NCBI GenBank assembly: GCA_016793465.1 | Contig: JAEUJW010000055.1 | Location: forward strand, 1 to 64,000 | Source of the DNA: Myxococcales bacterium | GTDB taxonomy: Bacteria; Myxococcota; Polyangia; Nannocystales; Nannocystaceae | Length of the DNA: 64,000 bases | Direction of reading: 5' to 3' | Shown: in pieces, positions 1-7,709 of the stretch | Position numbering within the stretch: position 1 is the first letter of the stretch | Layout of the letters: every line of letters begins with the position of its first letter | Notes under the pieces: generated by a model | What the model saw: only the letters and a program-made list of their open reading frames with translations | What the model was told of the DNA's origin: nothing | Databases searched by the model: none | Translations under genes and position numbers: made by a program

Positions 1-1
1 C

Positions 2-127
2 GACCTCGACGAGTCCATCCTCCTCTCCGCCATCGACGCCCTACGCATCACGCCCGGAACGAACAATCCTCCCGCCCCGGCCGACCCGAATCCCCGCACG
101 CAATCCGGAACGAATCCCCGCAAATAA
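2..127 (+). CDS. C-terminal tail of a protein entering from the left edge
   Basis: An open frame runs from the window edge to a TAA at 125-127 and gives 41 residues beginning DLDESILLSAIDAL. The first part reads like the end of a helical domain and the last 25 residues are Pro/Asn/Thr-rich, like a disordered tail. The start and the domain lie outside the window, so no function can be given. Confidence 0.4.
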   Translation, partial: DLDESILLSAIDALRITPGTNNPPAPADPNPRTQSGTNPRK

Positions 128-196
128 ACCGGGACGACACACCGTGTACCCTTCCTCGAGCGGCACATCCTCGGCAACCTCACGCGCCTCACGCGG

Positions 197-424
197 TTGC
201 TCCGCATCCTGCGGATGCACGCGCACGACCTGAACCTCGTGCCGACCGTCGTCGAGTACCGGCGCTGGGGGAAAGGGCCGAAGCAGCGGCTGCGCTTCAC
301 CAAGACCGGCGCTCCCCGGATCGAGGAGGCCTATGCGCGGCACTTCGTGTGGCCGGGCAAGGGTCCCTTCCATCCGCTCGTCGTCATGCCCCCGTCTCCA
401 CCAGCTCTCCAAGAGGTGGGCTGA
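197..424 (+). pseudogene. Small unidentified ORF, probable gene remnant
   Basis: A TTG-started ORF of 75 residues has good amino-acid composition in its first 65 residues (LVPTVVEYRRWGKGPKQ is typical). The open frame extends upstream to the TAA at 125-127 with no ATG or GTG, so the N-terminus is probably missing. The last residues run into the 146-bp direct repeat in a frame different from the one that looks coding there, which suggests the 3' end was replaced by recombination. I recognise no family. Confidence 0.3.
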
Positions 425-541
425 CTCCCGAGAGCTTCGGGCACTCGCGGGAGTTCAGGCCCTGTACGAATTCGTGAACTGCGACGCGGACTTGTGGCGA
501 AAGGTGAGCGCTGACAAGGGGTTGGGAAAGTCTGCGTCGTA
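396..541 (+). repeat. Direct repeat, copy A (146 bp)
   Basis: This stretch starting CTCCACCAGCTCTCCAAGAG recurs at 4638-4783 in the same orientation with about ten scattered mismatches and no indels. One frame of both copies reads LHQLSKRWADSRE, then a helix-like stretch ending LGKSASY. The flanks are unrelated beyond the repeat. The two copies bracket the XRE-ImmA/IrrE and nuclease genes. Confidence 0.85.
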
Positions 542-667
542 TTTGGCGGCCGGACTCGGGATGGCGGAGGAGGCGCGCGCGCTGGTGGCCAGACCAAGAA
601 GGCTTCGTCCCGTCCGATTATCCTTTCTGCACCAACTGGTGGCGAAAGATAACAGACGGCAGCGGCC

Positions 668-1777
668 CTACCCCCCCGGAGGTTTCCAGTCCCGCAGCAG
701 GCGCAAACCTTTCTTTATGCCAAGATAACGTTCACCGAATTCGTCGGGGTGTAGTTTGATTAGTGCACTAAGCTCGTCGTTACTGTACTCCAGCCCGGTG
801 CGGTACTCTTCAATGATATCCCCGAGCAACGTCGGTTGATCATAGGCTACTTCGACCGGCTCGTTTCGCCGGTAGCCGAGCATGCTAATACGCTTCCAGA
901 GTCTGGTCGCATGTGCGTGTGGTATTCGTCCCAAAGATTGCCCTCGGACCAGAAGGGCTTGCATCGAGACCTTCCAGTGTTGTTTTAACGAAGCCAACTC
1001 TTCAAGGGTAATGCGCGAGTGAAATTGTCCGGCAATATCCCTCTCCGGCATTAGAAAAGCAGAGGAAAATTCGTTCGCCTCTTCTTCGCAATCTTCGCTT
1101 GCTACTGTGGCGTGCTCGTGATGATGAAGCACATGATGCCCAAGTTCATGGGCCATGGTGAATCTAATTCGATCTCCAGGTGAACTGCTATTTATTACGA
1201 TAAGCGGCGGAAGATCTGGAGAATTACTTGATGATTGGCTTAGTCCGTACATACCAGACACGCCGAAATCTTCTGCGATGACCACAATGCCATGGTCTTC
1301 GAGTAGGGTTGTCAAGTTATTTATTGGACCGGCCGGAATGCGCCATAGCTCACGAATACGGGTTGCCGCATCGGACGGGCTGCCAACATCTCGATGGAGA
1401 CAAAGCCTTGGTACTTTGACATCTGGAATCTCAACAGACCTAAGTAATTCAGAAAGCTCGAGACATCGAATTTTCATCGATGCCACGACTGCACGTCGAT
1501 CTCGGGCAGGAAGGGTGGCCATCTCACGAGGAAGAAGGCGCGCCGGGGGTTCGGTTTGGCGGGTAAAGAATTCCTCCGGATAGCGAAGTACTTCTGCAAT
1601 CGCGGTCAGTGTGTCGCCTTGGGGCTCTAGCAGTCCCCCCTCAAGCTTCGAAACAGTCCCCTGTGCAAGGCCTGCGGCCTCTGCCAGTTGTGCCTGCGTA
1701 AGGCGGCGCGACTCGCGCGCCAACTCGAGCATCCGAGGGTTAAACCGAGTTGCAATCGTTGCGCGTGCGACTCCCAT
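668..1777 (-). CDS. XRE helix-turn-helix / ImmA-IrrE family metallopeptidase fusion
   Basis: A 369-residue cytoplasmic protein. Residues 12-66 form an XRE-type helix-turn-helix (LTQAQLAEAAGLAQGTVSKLE). Residues 140-250 are an ImmA/IrrE (DUF955) zinc peptidase with HELGHH at 210-215 and a downstream EEEANEFSSAFLMP segment supplying the third ligand. Proteins of this type bind DNA and in several families cleave or sense a partner repressor or act as toxin-antitoxin components; the target here is unknown. The ATG overlaps the stop of the upstream 192-aa gene by one base (TAATG), so the two are translationally coupled. Base composition is clearly poorer in GC than the flanking backbone, suggesting transfer. 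The domain assignment is secure; the biological role is inferred. Confidence 0.9.
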   Translation of the reverse strand: MGVARATIATRFNPRMLELARESRRLTQAQLAEAAGLAQGTVSKLEGGLLEPQGDTLTAIAEVLRYPEEFFTRQTEPPARLLPREMATLPARDRRAVVASMKIRCLELSELLRSVEIPDVKVPRLCLHRDVGSPSDAATRIRELWRIPAGPINNLTTLLEDHGIVVIAEDFGVSGMYGLSQSSSNSPDLPPLIVINSSSPGDRIRFTMAHELGHHVLHHHEHATVASEDCEEEANEFSSAFLMPERDIAGQFHSRITLEELASLKQHWKVSMQALLVRGQSLGRIPHAHATRLWKRISMLGYRRNEPVEVAYDQPTLLGDIIEEYRTGLEYSNDELSALIKLHPDEFGERYLGIKKGLRLLRDWKPPGG

Positions 1778-2355
1778 TACTTCTCTTTGGCCTTGCGCGC
1801 CGTGGTCTTCGCCTTGACGCGCTTGCCATTCTGTGCGGGTGTAGCCGTATTAAGCACACGAAGCGGCATCTGTACAGCTTGACCTTTGCGCAGGACCTCG
1901 TAGCTCCAGAGCAGGCGTCCGCCGTCCTGCTGCAGCATCCGCACCTCACTGATGCGCTGATGGGTCTCGTCGAAGACGTAACCCGCCGTGAGCCGGATCT
2001 CGTTCGGCATACACGGCAGCGTCGCGTTGGCGAACGTCACCGCATTCTGCGTGGGGTAGTTACAAGGGAGGCCATTCCGACCGAGCTTCTTGAAATTGAT
2101 CAGCAGGTCTTCACCGGAGTTGATCTGCAAAAGGAGAAGCTCGCGGTAATAGCGCGGCGCGATCTGGCCCGGGAACGCATTGCTCGCCAAGCTCAAGATC
2201 GCATCGCTGATCAGGTTCGCACGCGTTCGCCGCCTTGGGGGGGCGGGCAGCGTTGCGCGTGAGAACGCTGCCCCCGCTTGATCGAAAATGCCGAGCAGCG
2301 TCTCCTCGTAGGGGGCGAGGATGGTACGGGCGTAGTCTTCGGAAATTATTCCCAC
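1777..2355 (-). CDS. 192-aa protein of unknown function, first gene of the XRE-ImmA operon
   Basis: The protein has no signal peptide or membrane segment. It has a helical N-terminal half (YEETLLGIFDQAGAAFSRA), a central part with two Cys (NGLPCNYPTQNAV and ATLPCMPNEIRL), and a basic Lys/Arg-rich tail. I recognise no family. It is promoter-proximal, its TAA overlaps the ATG of the XRE-ImmA/IrrE gene (TAATG), and a palindrome lies about 40 bp upstream. The arrangement fits a two-gene stress, toxin-antitoxin or defence module in which this protein is the partner or substrate of the peptidase; that is inference from context. Confidence 0.75.
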   Translation of the reverse strand: MGIISEDYARTILAPYEETLLGIFDQAGAAFSRATLPAPPRRRTRANLISDAILSLASNAFPGQIAPRYYRELLLLQINSGEDLLINFKKLGRNGLPCNYPTQNAVTFANATLPCMPNEIRLTAGYVFDETHQRISEVRMLQQDGGRLLWSYEVLRKGQAVQMPLRVLNTATPAQNGKRVKAKTTARKAKEK

Positions 2356-2395
2356 CTTAAAAACTCCGGTTTTGAGGCTGAAAGCGCTTGTATAC

Positions 2396-2408
2396 CGTCA
2401 CCGTGACG
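2396..2408. promoter_or_regulatory. Candidate operator for the XRE-ImmA operon
   Basis: CGTCACCGTGACG is a perfect 13-bp inverted repeat (6-bp arms around a central C). It lies 41 bp upstream of the ATG at 2355 in an unusually AT-rich 100-bp stretch. Autoregulation by the XRE domain encoded in the operon is the simplest reading. Confidence 0.5.
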
Positions 2409-2457
2409 AATTCAACCGCTGGAGGCAATTAAAATTTTATTCCTATCCACCATATGC

Positions 2458-2949
2458 GTGTTGAACCCACATGCGCATTGCGCGCGCACGTCACCCTACC
2501 ATCTGCGGGCCGGTACTGGCGGCGGCGCCGGGGTGGCGGCGCCGCCGGGGTGGCGATCACGGCGCGGGTGCTGGCGCTGGGCTTACCGCTGCGGAGGGCG
2601 CTCGCGGGGTTCCTGCGGCGGATCCGGGGATGCGGACGGGGGCGCGCTGGCGACGCCCGGCGAGGTCCGGCTGCAGCTCGGCTTTTGTGCGCCGGTGCGG
2701 CCGCGGGTCGACGGGCAGCGCGGGTTGGGACGGCCCGATCCGGGGCTCGATGGCAGGAGCTTGCAGGCGTTGCGGGCGCTACGGAGAGCGGTGGGGCACC
2801 TCTCGGAACCGACCGGAGTGTGCGCGGCCGGCGTGGCGCGGCCGGCGATCGCGTGGTCGCCGGACGAACCCGCGGTCGAGCACGCGGGTTCGTGGCGGCG
2901 TGCGGCGAGTTGTGCGACGTCCCGCAGGCCCTTTAAATGCTCGGGCTGA
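2458..2949 (+). CDS. Doubtful hypothetical protein
   Basis: An ORF of up to 163 residues; only the second half (GEVRLQLGFCAPVRPRVDG onward) has plausible protein composition, and the first 60 residues are Gly/Arg/Trp-rich as expected of a spurious frame in such GC-rich DNA. It overlaps the next ORF by 13 bases. No domain recognised. It may be the decayed 5' part of the broken gene that follows. Confidence 0.25.
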   Translation: MLNPHAHCARTSPYHLRAGTGGGAGVAAPPGWRSRRGCWRWAYRCGGRSRGSCGGSGDADGGALATPGEVRLQLGFCAPVRPRVDGQRGLGRPDPGLDGRSLQALRALRRAVGHLSEPTGVCAAGVARPAIAWSPDEPAVEHAGSWRRAASCATSRRPFKCSG

Positions 2950-3532
2950 TTGACCAGCCGATCTCGATCGAGGAGTCGCGGCTGCGCCGGCTGGTGGTCA
3001 CGCCGGCCGTGCCGGATCCGTCGCCGACGCCGCAGGTCGGCACGCGCGTGCCGACCTCACTGTGCCTGCGCCGCGGCGATCCGCGGGTGCCCCGGTTCGA
3101 CTGGCACGTGTGGTCGGCGCACCTCGGCGAGGTGTTGCTGGCGCTATACGCGAGCGACGGGCTGGCCGACGATCAGCGCCGGGCGTACGTCGAGCATCGC
3201 ATGCAGGACCGCTGGTGCTCGAGATGTGACCGCTGCTCGAGGTGCGCTGGCAGGCGACGCGGACCGGCGCGGACGGGCGCTGCTGGGCGCTTGGGTGGTC
3301 GCAGCACGCGAGCACCGGGCAGTGGCCGGACACGCGGCTGTGGTCGGTGCTGGTCGCGCCGCCCGCAGGCGACCCGTGGCTGGTGCGGACACACGCGCAT
3401 CTGTGCTGGCTGGCGTGCGAGCGCAAGGACGCCGGCCACCGCGTCGGGCTGCGCGAGGCGCTGCGCGAGGGGGCGAACGATCCGGCACTCGCGGCGGTGG
3501 CACCGGCGCTGCGGGTGTTGCTCGTGGACTGA
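2937..3532 (+). pseudogene. Frameshifted gene of unknown function
   Basis: Translation from the ATG at 2937 reads as real protein (MLGLIDQPISIEESRLRRLV, later ALYASDGLADDQRRAYVEHR) up to about 3215, after which this frame becomes Arg/Cys-rich noise. Protein-like sequence resumes in the frame shared with 3242-3532 (EVRWQATRTGADGRCWALG to the end ALRVLLVD). One frameshift near 3210-3240 would join both parts into a product of about 195 residues. No family recognised. A sequencing error is the alternative to genuine decay. Confidence 0.5.
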
Positions 3533-3608
3533 CGTCCGTCAGGTCTCGCGGCTGCGCAGGTGTCTTCCGTGGCCCGCCAGACTCCGGGTCGTCAACGGGC
3601 TGCTCCTG

Positions 3609-4079
3609 TCATGCGGCGCGTTTGGTCCGCGCTTTCGCGGCCGCAGCCGTGACCACGGCAGCGACCGTCCCGGTGACCAACACAACCACACCAGCCACGA
3701 CCACTGTGACGACGCGCCCGAGAACATTTGGCCTTGAGCATGCATCACGCGGCGCCTGTTCTTCAGCGGGCGGCCAGACAGAAACGATCCGCCCGCCCGG
3801 CTGCATGTAGTACAGGAAGAATTCGCGACAACCTGCAGCGAACTCCACGGCGGGCCTGGTGTACCCGCTCGTCGAGACCATGATCAGCGGATGCCCTTGC
3901 GCCCACGACTTCTCGTAGGTTGACCGCACCATGGTGAGACCGATCGGCTTCCCATGATCTTTCACCTCGACCATGTACGCATCCAGTCGGCAGTCGGGCT
4001 GGCCAGGACCACCAACGTGCTCGGCGCCAAGCTTCTGGCACACCTCCCTCTCTGTCGCCCACCACTTCTTCGTCCGCAT
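3609..4079 (-). CDS. Predicted membrane-anchored Mrr-like PD-(D/E)XK nuclease
   Basis: 156 residues. Residues 10-85 resemble the small Mrr/type IV restriction endonuclease fold: PD at 28-29, VEVK at 37-40 supplying the E-x-K pair, and a following strand and helix (HPLIMVSTSGYTRPAVEFA). Residues 119-145 are one hydrophobic helix (VVTVVVAGVVVLVTGTVAAV) followed by a basic tail, so the catalytic domain would sit at the inner membrane facing the cytoplasm. The ATG at 4079 is preferred to an in-frame ATG at 4127 because AGGAG lies five bases ahead of it. It sits between the 146-bp repeats. Nuclease activity is inferred from the motif only; a membrane anchor is unusual for this fold. Confidence 0.6.
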   Translation of the reverse strand: MRTKKWWATEREVCQKLGAEHVGGPGQPDCRLDAYMVEVKDHGKPIGLTMVRSTYEKSWAQGHPLIMVSTSGYTRPAVEFAAGCREFFLYYMQPGGRIVSVWPPAEEQAPRDACSRPNVLGRVVTVVVAGVVVLVTGTVAAVVTAAAAKARTKRAA

Positions 4080-4084
4080 AGCTA

Positions 4085-4089
4085 CTCCT
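4085..4089 (-). promoter_or_regulatory. Ribosome binding site deciding the nuclease start
   Basis: On the minus strand AGGAG is followed by the five bases TAGCT and then ATG at 4079. It is one of the few strong Shine-Dalgarno sequences here and argues against the ATG 48 bases upstream. Confidence 0.6.
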
Positions 4090-4234
4090 GCCCATCGAAG
4101 ATCGTCGACGAGGTCGTGGTCGGGCACAAGATACTTGTTCGCGCGTCGCTGGTTCTCGCGCTACAGCACGCGCAGCGCACTCCCGAACACATGGCCGGAG
4201 CACACGTTGAGCGGGCAGCGGGCACTGCTGGTGA

Positions 4235-4444
4235 TCAGCGTCGACGGCGGCGCAGGACAAGGCTGGCCAAGGCGAGCAGGCCAAAGCCGAGGCCACCGCC
4301 AGCGTTGCAGCTCGCGCAACCGGAGCTGGCGGGCGGGGGCGGTACGGCGATCACAGGCGGGCCGGGGTCGAGAGGCGCTGCGGTGCCCGGGTCGGGCCCC
4401 CCACATGCCGCGCTGGGTTGCGTCACTTGATCGGGCCGGTCCAC
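4235..4444 (-). CDS. Short ORF with MYXO-CTERM-like anchor, probably a truncated surface protein
   Basis: The ORF begins at a GTG with an in-frame stop 39 bases upstream and encodes 69 residues. The first 40 are Pro/Gly-rich linker; the end is SGCASCNAGGGLGFGLL, then hydrophobic residues and five Arg. Gly-Cys motif, hydrophobic helix and Arg cluster make the three-part MYXO-CTERM sorting signal of myxobacterial surface proteins. A protein of only linker plus anchor, with no secretion signal, is best read as the surviving tail of a larger gene. Confidence 0.55.
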   Translation of the reverse strand: MDRPDQVTQPSAACGGPDPGTAAPLDPGPPVIAVPPPPASSGCASCNAGGGLGFGLLALASLVLRRRRR

Positions 4445-4485
4445 GGGTGGCGTATGATGAAGCGGCCCGGAAGGTTGCGCCTCTC

Positions 4486-4799
4486 ATGACCACGACGGCG
4501 ATCTCCACCCATCCGACATCCCCCCGCGCTCGAGCAACAACACCAACTCGTCGACACCGTGTCGTCGACGGCCTTCGTCGGCGCGGCGGCCGATCGGGTT
4601 CACCCACGAGCACGCGTCACTTGTCGCCGCTACGCGGCTCCACCAGCTCTCCAAGAGGTGGGCTGACTCCCGAGAGATTCGGGCACTCACGGGAGTTCAG
4701 GCCCTGGACGAATTCGTGAAGTACGACGCGGACTTGTGGCGAAAGGCGAGCGTTGACAAGGGGTTGGGAAAGTCCGCGTCGTACTGCTTCCAGCAGTAA
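4486..4799 (+). pseudogene. Decayed coding remnant containing direct-repeat copy B
   Basis: From about 4596 a good frame reads IGFTHEHASLVAATRLHQL, passes through the repeat, and ends with SYCFQQ and a TAA at 4797-4799. Just upstream a different frame looks coding (EQQHQLVDTVSSTAFVGAAA), so a frameshift near 4590 probably separates two parts of one former gene. No start codon joins the second part. The family is unknown; the same peptide is encoded in copy A at 396-541. Confidence 0.4.
4638..4783 (+). repeat. Direct repeat, copy B (146 bp)
   Basis: Second copy of the repeat at 396-541, offset by 4242 bases with about ten substitutions and no gaps. Several of the differences change the encoded amino acid (for example Leu to Ile and Cys to Tyr). 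This copy is continuous with open reading frame on both sides and is the likelier source copy. Confidence 0.85.
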
Positions 4800-5039
4800 A
4801 GAAGTTGCTCCGGGGTCGGGACGGGCCTGCGAGACGCCGTGGCGGCGGGTCGTGGGCCCGTTTCACGTTGGTTCGCCTTGATGGGGGGCGCGCGGTGTCG
4901 CGGCGTCCTCGTGGGGCCGGGGGCTGCGGGGAGTCGGAGCCGAGGGGGCGCGTCGGTGGCCGCTGGAGCGCTCGTCTGACGGCTTCGGCGCGGCGCAAGG
5001 TGGTCGCAAGGTTCGTCCTGTATGCTCGCTCGAGCGACC

Positions 5040-5714
5040 ATGGCGCGGCGGATCCTCCTCCTCGAAGACGATGTCGAGCTCGGGACCCAGATCTCGGGGC
5101 AGCTGCGCCAGGCGGGGCATGAGGTCGTGTGGTGGCGCAGCGGGCGGGCGCTGGCGTCCGAGGACGCGGCCGCGGTCCACCTGGTGATCCTCGACCTCAT
5201 GCTGCCCGGTATGCATGGGCTCGATATTTTGAAGGACCTGCGCGAGACGCGGGCCGAGGTGCCGGTGCTGGTGCTGTCGGCGCGCAACCATACGCTCGAC
5301 AAGATCCACGCTCTCCGCCTCGGGGCCGACGATTATATGACCAAGCCGTACTGGCCCGAGGAGCTGCTCGAGCGCGTGCGGGCCCGCCTGCGCCGGCCGC
5401 AGTTCGAACGGCCCGACGACATCACGCTCGGGCCGCTGCGGCTCGACGTCGCGGCACGCGTGGTCAGCCGCGAGGGGGCGCCGCTGCTGCTCACCCGCAC
5501 CGAGCTCGACCTGTTCATCGCCCTGGCCCAGCAGCTGGGCGAGGCGGTGACGCGGCGCTGGCTGGTCGAGCACGTCCTCGACCCCGAGCGCGAGGGCAAC
5601 GAGCGCACGCTCGACGCTCACGTGTCCCGCCTGCGCAAGAAGCTCGGCGACGCCTGCGTGATCGAGACGGTGTGGGGGATCGGCTATCGCGTGAAGCCGC
5701 GGGGTGGCCCGTGA
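5040..5714 (+). CDS. OmpR/PhoB-family response regulator
   Basis: 224 residues. The receiver domain (about 1-115) has the acidic pair ED at 9-10, phospho-acceptor D52 in VILDLMLPG and K102 in MTKPYW. A winged-helix DNA-binding domain (about 125-220) ends with the typical DAHVSRLRKKLGD and GIGYRV segments. ATG 5040 is preferred to an ATG six codons earlier because the family starts just before RRILLLEDD. Its TGA overlaps the GTG of the downstream histidine kinase by four bases (GTGA), so the two form a standard two-component pair. Target genes are not evident. Confidence 0.95.
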   Translation: MARRILLLEDDVELGTQISGQLRQAGHEVVWWRSGRALASEDAAAVHLVILDLMLPGMHGLDILKDLRETRAEVPVLVLSARNHTLDKIHALRLGADDYMTKPYWPEELLERVRARLRRPQFERPDDITLGPLRLDVAARVVSREGAPLLLTRTELDLFIALAQQLGEAVTRRWLVEHVLDPEREGNERTLDAHVSRLRKKLGDACVIETVWGIGYRVKPRGGP

Positions 5715-7081
5715 AGCTGCGCGTGCGCCTCGGGCTGACCGCGCTGGCGGCGCTGGTGCCCCTGCTGCTCGGGGCAATCGCGGTGGTCCGCAGCTCGCGC
5801 GTGCAGTCGTTCGAGGCGGGCCTGGTGGCGACCGCGCAGGCGAACGCGACGGCCGGGCGGGCCGCATGCGAGGCCGCGCCGGAGCGCTGGGGCGGGCCGA
5901 TGGACCTGCCGGCACACGGGCCGCCGTCGCTGATCGCGGGGGCCGACCTGTATGCATACGACCTCGAGCTGCGGTCGGCGCACCCCGACGCGCCGGCGCT
6001 GCCGACCGAGGTGATCGCGGCGGCGCGGGCGGGCGAGTCGCGGGTGCGCCACGTCGAGGAGAGGTTCGGCGTGCTGGTGCGGACGGCGGAGGCGGGTCCG
6101 TGCGCGTACACGCTGATCCGCGGGGTGATGGAGACGCCGCGCGTGTCGCCGCTGCGTGGCACGCCGTGGGTGCTCACGGGGCTGCTGTTCAGCTTGCTGC
6201 TGCTGGGGGTGGTGCTGGCGCTGCTCGGGCCGATCGTGCGGCGGATCCACCGCCTGCGCGACGAGGTCCGCGCGGCCGCGGCGTCGAACTACCAGCAGGG
6301 CGTGACGACCCGCGGCGACGACGAGCTGGCCGAGCTGGCGCGGGCGTTCGACGAGACGCGCCGCCAGCTGTCGCACCACCTCGAGGCCCAGGCCCGCCGC
6401 GAGCGGACGCTGCGCGAGTTCCTGGCCAACACGACGCACGACGTGATGGTGCCGCTGACGGTGCTGCAGGGGCACCTGGCGGCGCTGCAAGGCGGCGGCG
6501 ACGCAGCGGCGCTGCGGGCGGCGATGCAGGAGGCCGACTACATCGCGGCGCTCGTGCACAACCTCGAGGTCGCGGCCCGCCTCGACGCCGGCGAGCCCGA
6601 GCTGGTGCGGGCGCCGGCCCCGCTGGCGCCGCTGGTGGTCCGGGTGATCCAGCGCCACCTGCCGCTGGCGCGCCGCCGCGAGGTCGAGCTGGTCCACGCG
6701 GTCCCGCGGGCGCCGATCGTGGTGCTCGGCGACCTGACGCTGATCGAGCGGGCGCTCGGCAACCTCGTGCACAACGCGCTGATGCACAACCGGGCCGGCG
6801 GTCACGTGGCGGTGGTGCTCGAGATGGACGACGAGGAGTGCTTCCGCGTGCTCGTCAAGGACGACGGGCCCGGGCTCGACGCCGAGGAGCTGACCCGCGT
6901 GCTCGAGCGGGGCGAGCGGGGCGAGGCGGCCCGCACCCGCCACCCGCACGGCAAAGGGCTCGGCCTGGCGATCACCCGCAGGGTCGCGGCGGCCCACGGC
7001 TGGGGCTTTTGCATGCGCAACGGGGAAGAGGGCGGGCTCGAGGTCGAGCTGCGCGGCGCGGTCGTCGGCGCCGCGCCGTGA
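5711..7081 (+). CDS. Transmembrane sensor histidine kinase
   Basis: 456 residues starting at the GTG that overlaps the regulator stop. A membrane helix near 9-29, a periplasmic sensor of about 120 residues, a second helix near 155-175 and a HAMP-like linker lead to a phospho-acceptor helix with H243 in TTHDVMVPLTVLQ. Val-Met replaces the usual Leu-Arg/Lys-Thr after the His, a variant H-box. The ATPase domain carries NLVHNALMHN, DDGPGLD and GKGLGLAI. It should autophosphorylate and pass phosphate to the adjacent regulator. The signal sensed is unknown; the sensor region has only two Cys and no recognised domain. Confidence 0.93.
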   Translation: MKLRVRLGLTALAALVPLLLGAIAVVRSSRVQSFEAGLVATAQANATAGRAACEAAPERWGGPMDLPAHGPPSLIAGADLYAYDLELRSAHPDAPALPTEVIAAARAGESRVRHVEERFGVLVRTAEAGPCAYTLIRGVMETPRVSPLRGTPWVLTGLLFSLLLLGVVLALLGPIVRRIHRLRDEVRAAAASNYQQGVTTRGDDELAELARAFDETRRQLSHHLEAQARRERTLREFLANTTHDVMVPLTVLQGHLAALQGGGDAAALRAAMQEADYIAALVHNLEVAARLDAGEPELVRAPAPLAPLVVRVIQRHLPLARRREVELVHAVPRAPIVVLGDLTLIERALGNLVHNALMHNRAGGHVAVVLEMDDEECFRVLVKDDGPGLDAEELTRVLERGERGEAARTRHPHGKGLGLAITRRVAAAHGWGFCMRNGEEGGLEVELRGAVVGAAP

Positions 7082-7097
7082 CGAGACGGGCGCGCGT

Positions 7098-7604
7098 CTA
7101 CTCCTCGCAGGCGGCGGCGGTGCCGGGGGTGCCGCCGTCGTGGTCGCTCAGCGGGCAGGTGAAGCCGGGCGGCGGCTCGGGGCAGCCCTCCGTGCCGCTC
7201 AGGATCTTCGTGTAGATCTTCGGGGTCGGGTCCTTCTCGCAGGTGGTCCGGGCCTCCTTGTCGGTGACGAGGACGGCGGCGTCGGGGTCGCAGGTGCCGC
7301 TGGCGACGTACTGGGTGAAGCAGAGGCGGTCGTGCCAGCACTGGTAGCGGGTCGCGGAGTTCTCGCGCTCGCCGTGGTTCCAGGTCGAGCAGGGCTCGGC
7401 GAGCTCGAAGGTCTGGACCAGCAGCGGATCGCCGGCGCAGGCGTCGCTGGCGAACACGCCGATCCGCACCTCGGCGGTGCAGGCGTCGGCGCCGTGCTGT
7501 TCGTCGTGTTCGGCGCCGGCGTCCTCGGCGGGCGGATCGGCGGCGTCGCAGGCGAGCAGCGCGAGGGTCAGTAGTTGCAGGCAGGGTCGCGGTGACAGGT
7601 TCAT
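7098..7604 (-). CDS. Cys-rich secreted lipoprotein of unknown function
   Basis: 168 residues from the ATG at 7604; an upstream in-frame ATG would bury the signal peptide. The N-terminus is a lipoprotein signal ending LALLAC, so the mature protein begins at Cys. About a dozen Cys in the mature part (CSTWNHGE, QCWHDRLCF, CPLSDHDGG) suggest disulfides and an extracytoplasmic site. No family recognised. It lies downstream of the beta-propeller lipoprotein on the same strand, separated by a hairpin-rich gap. Confidence 0.75.
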   Translation of the reverse strand: MNLSPRPCLQLLTLALLACDAADPPAEDAGAEHDEQHGADACTAEVRIGVFASDACAGDPLLVQTFELAEPCSTWNHGERENSATRYQCWHDRLCFTQYVASGTCDPDAAVLVTDKEARTTCEKDPTPKIYTKILSGTEGCPEPPPGFTCPLSDHDGGTPGTAAACEE

Positions 7605-7630
7605 GACGTCCGAACGATGGGCGCTCGGAG

Positions 7631-7685
7631 CTTGCGAGGAGCTTGCGAGGTCGGCGGGGCGGCGGGCTCGCAAGGCCCTCGCAAG
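7631..7685. terminator. Repeated stem-loop between tandem lipoprotein genes
   Basis: CTTGCGAGG occurs at 7631-7639 and 7642-7650, and its complement CCTCGCAAG (or CTCGCAAG) at 7667-7674 and 7677-7685, giving two nested 8-9-bp stems over a G+C-rich loop. It follows the 3' end of the beta-propeller gene on the minus strand, so a transcription terminator or processing hairpin is likely; there is no U-tract. Confidence 0.45.
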
Positions 7686-7709
7686 GCCGTCGGCGGCGAT
7701 GCCGTGGCG

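Noticed and set aside
5684..6997. Long minus-strand ORF opposite the histidine kinase
   Set aside because: Translation is rich in Arg, His and Gln with no domain, as expected for the antisense frame of a G+C-rich gene; the plus-strand kinase explains the region.
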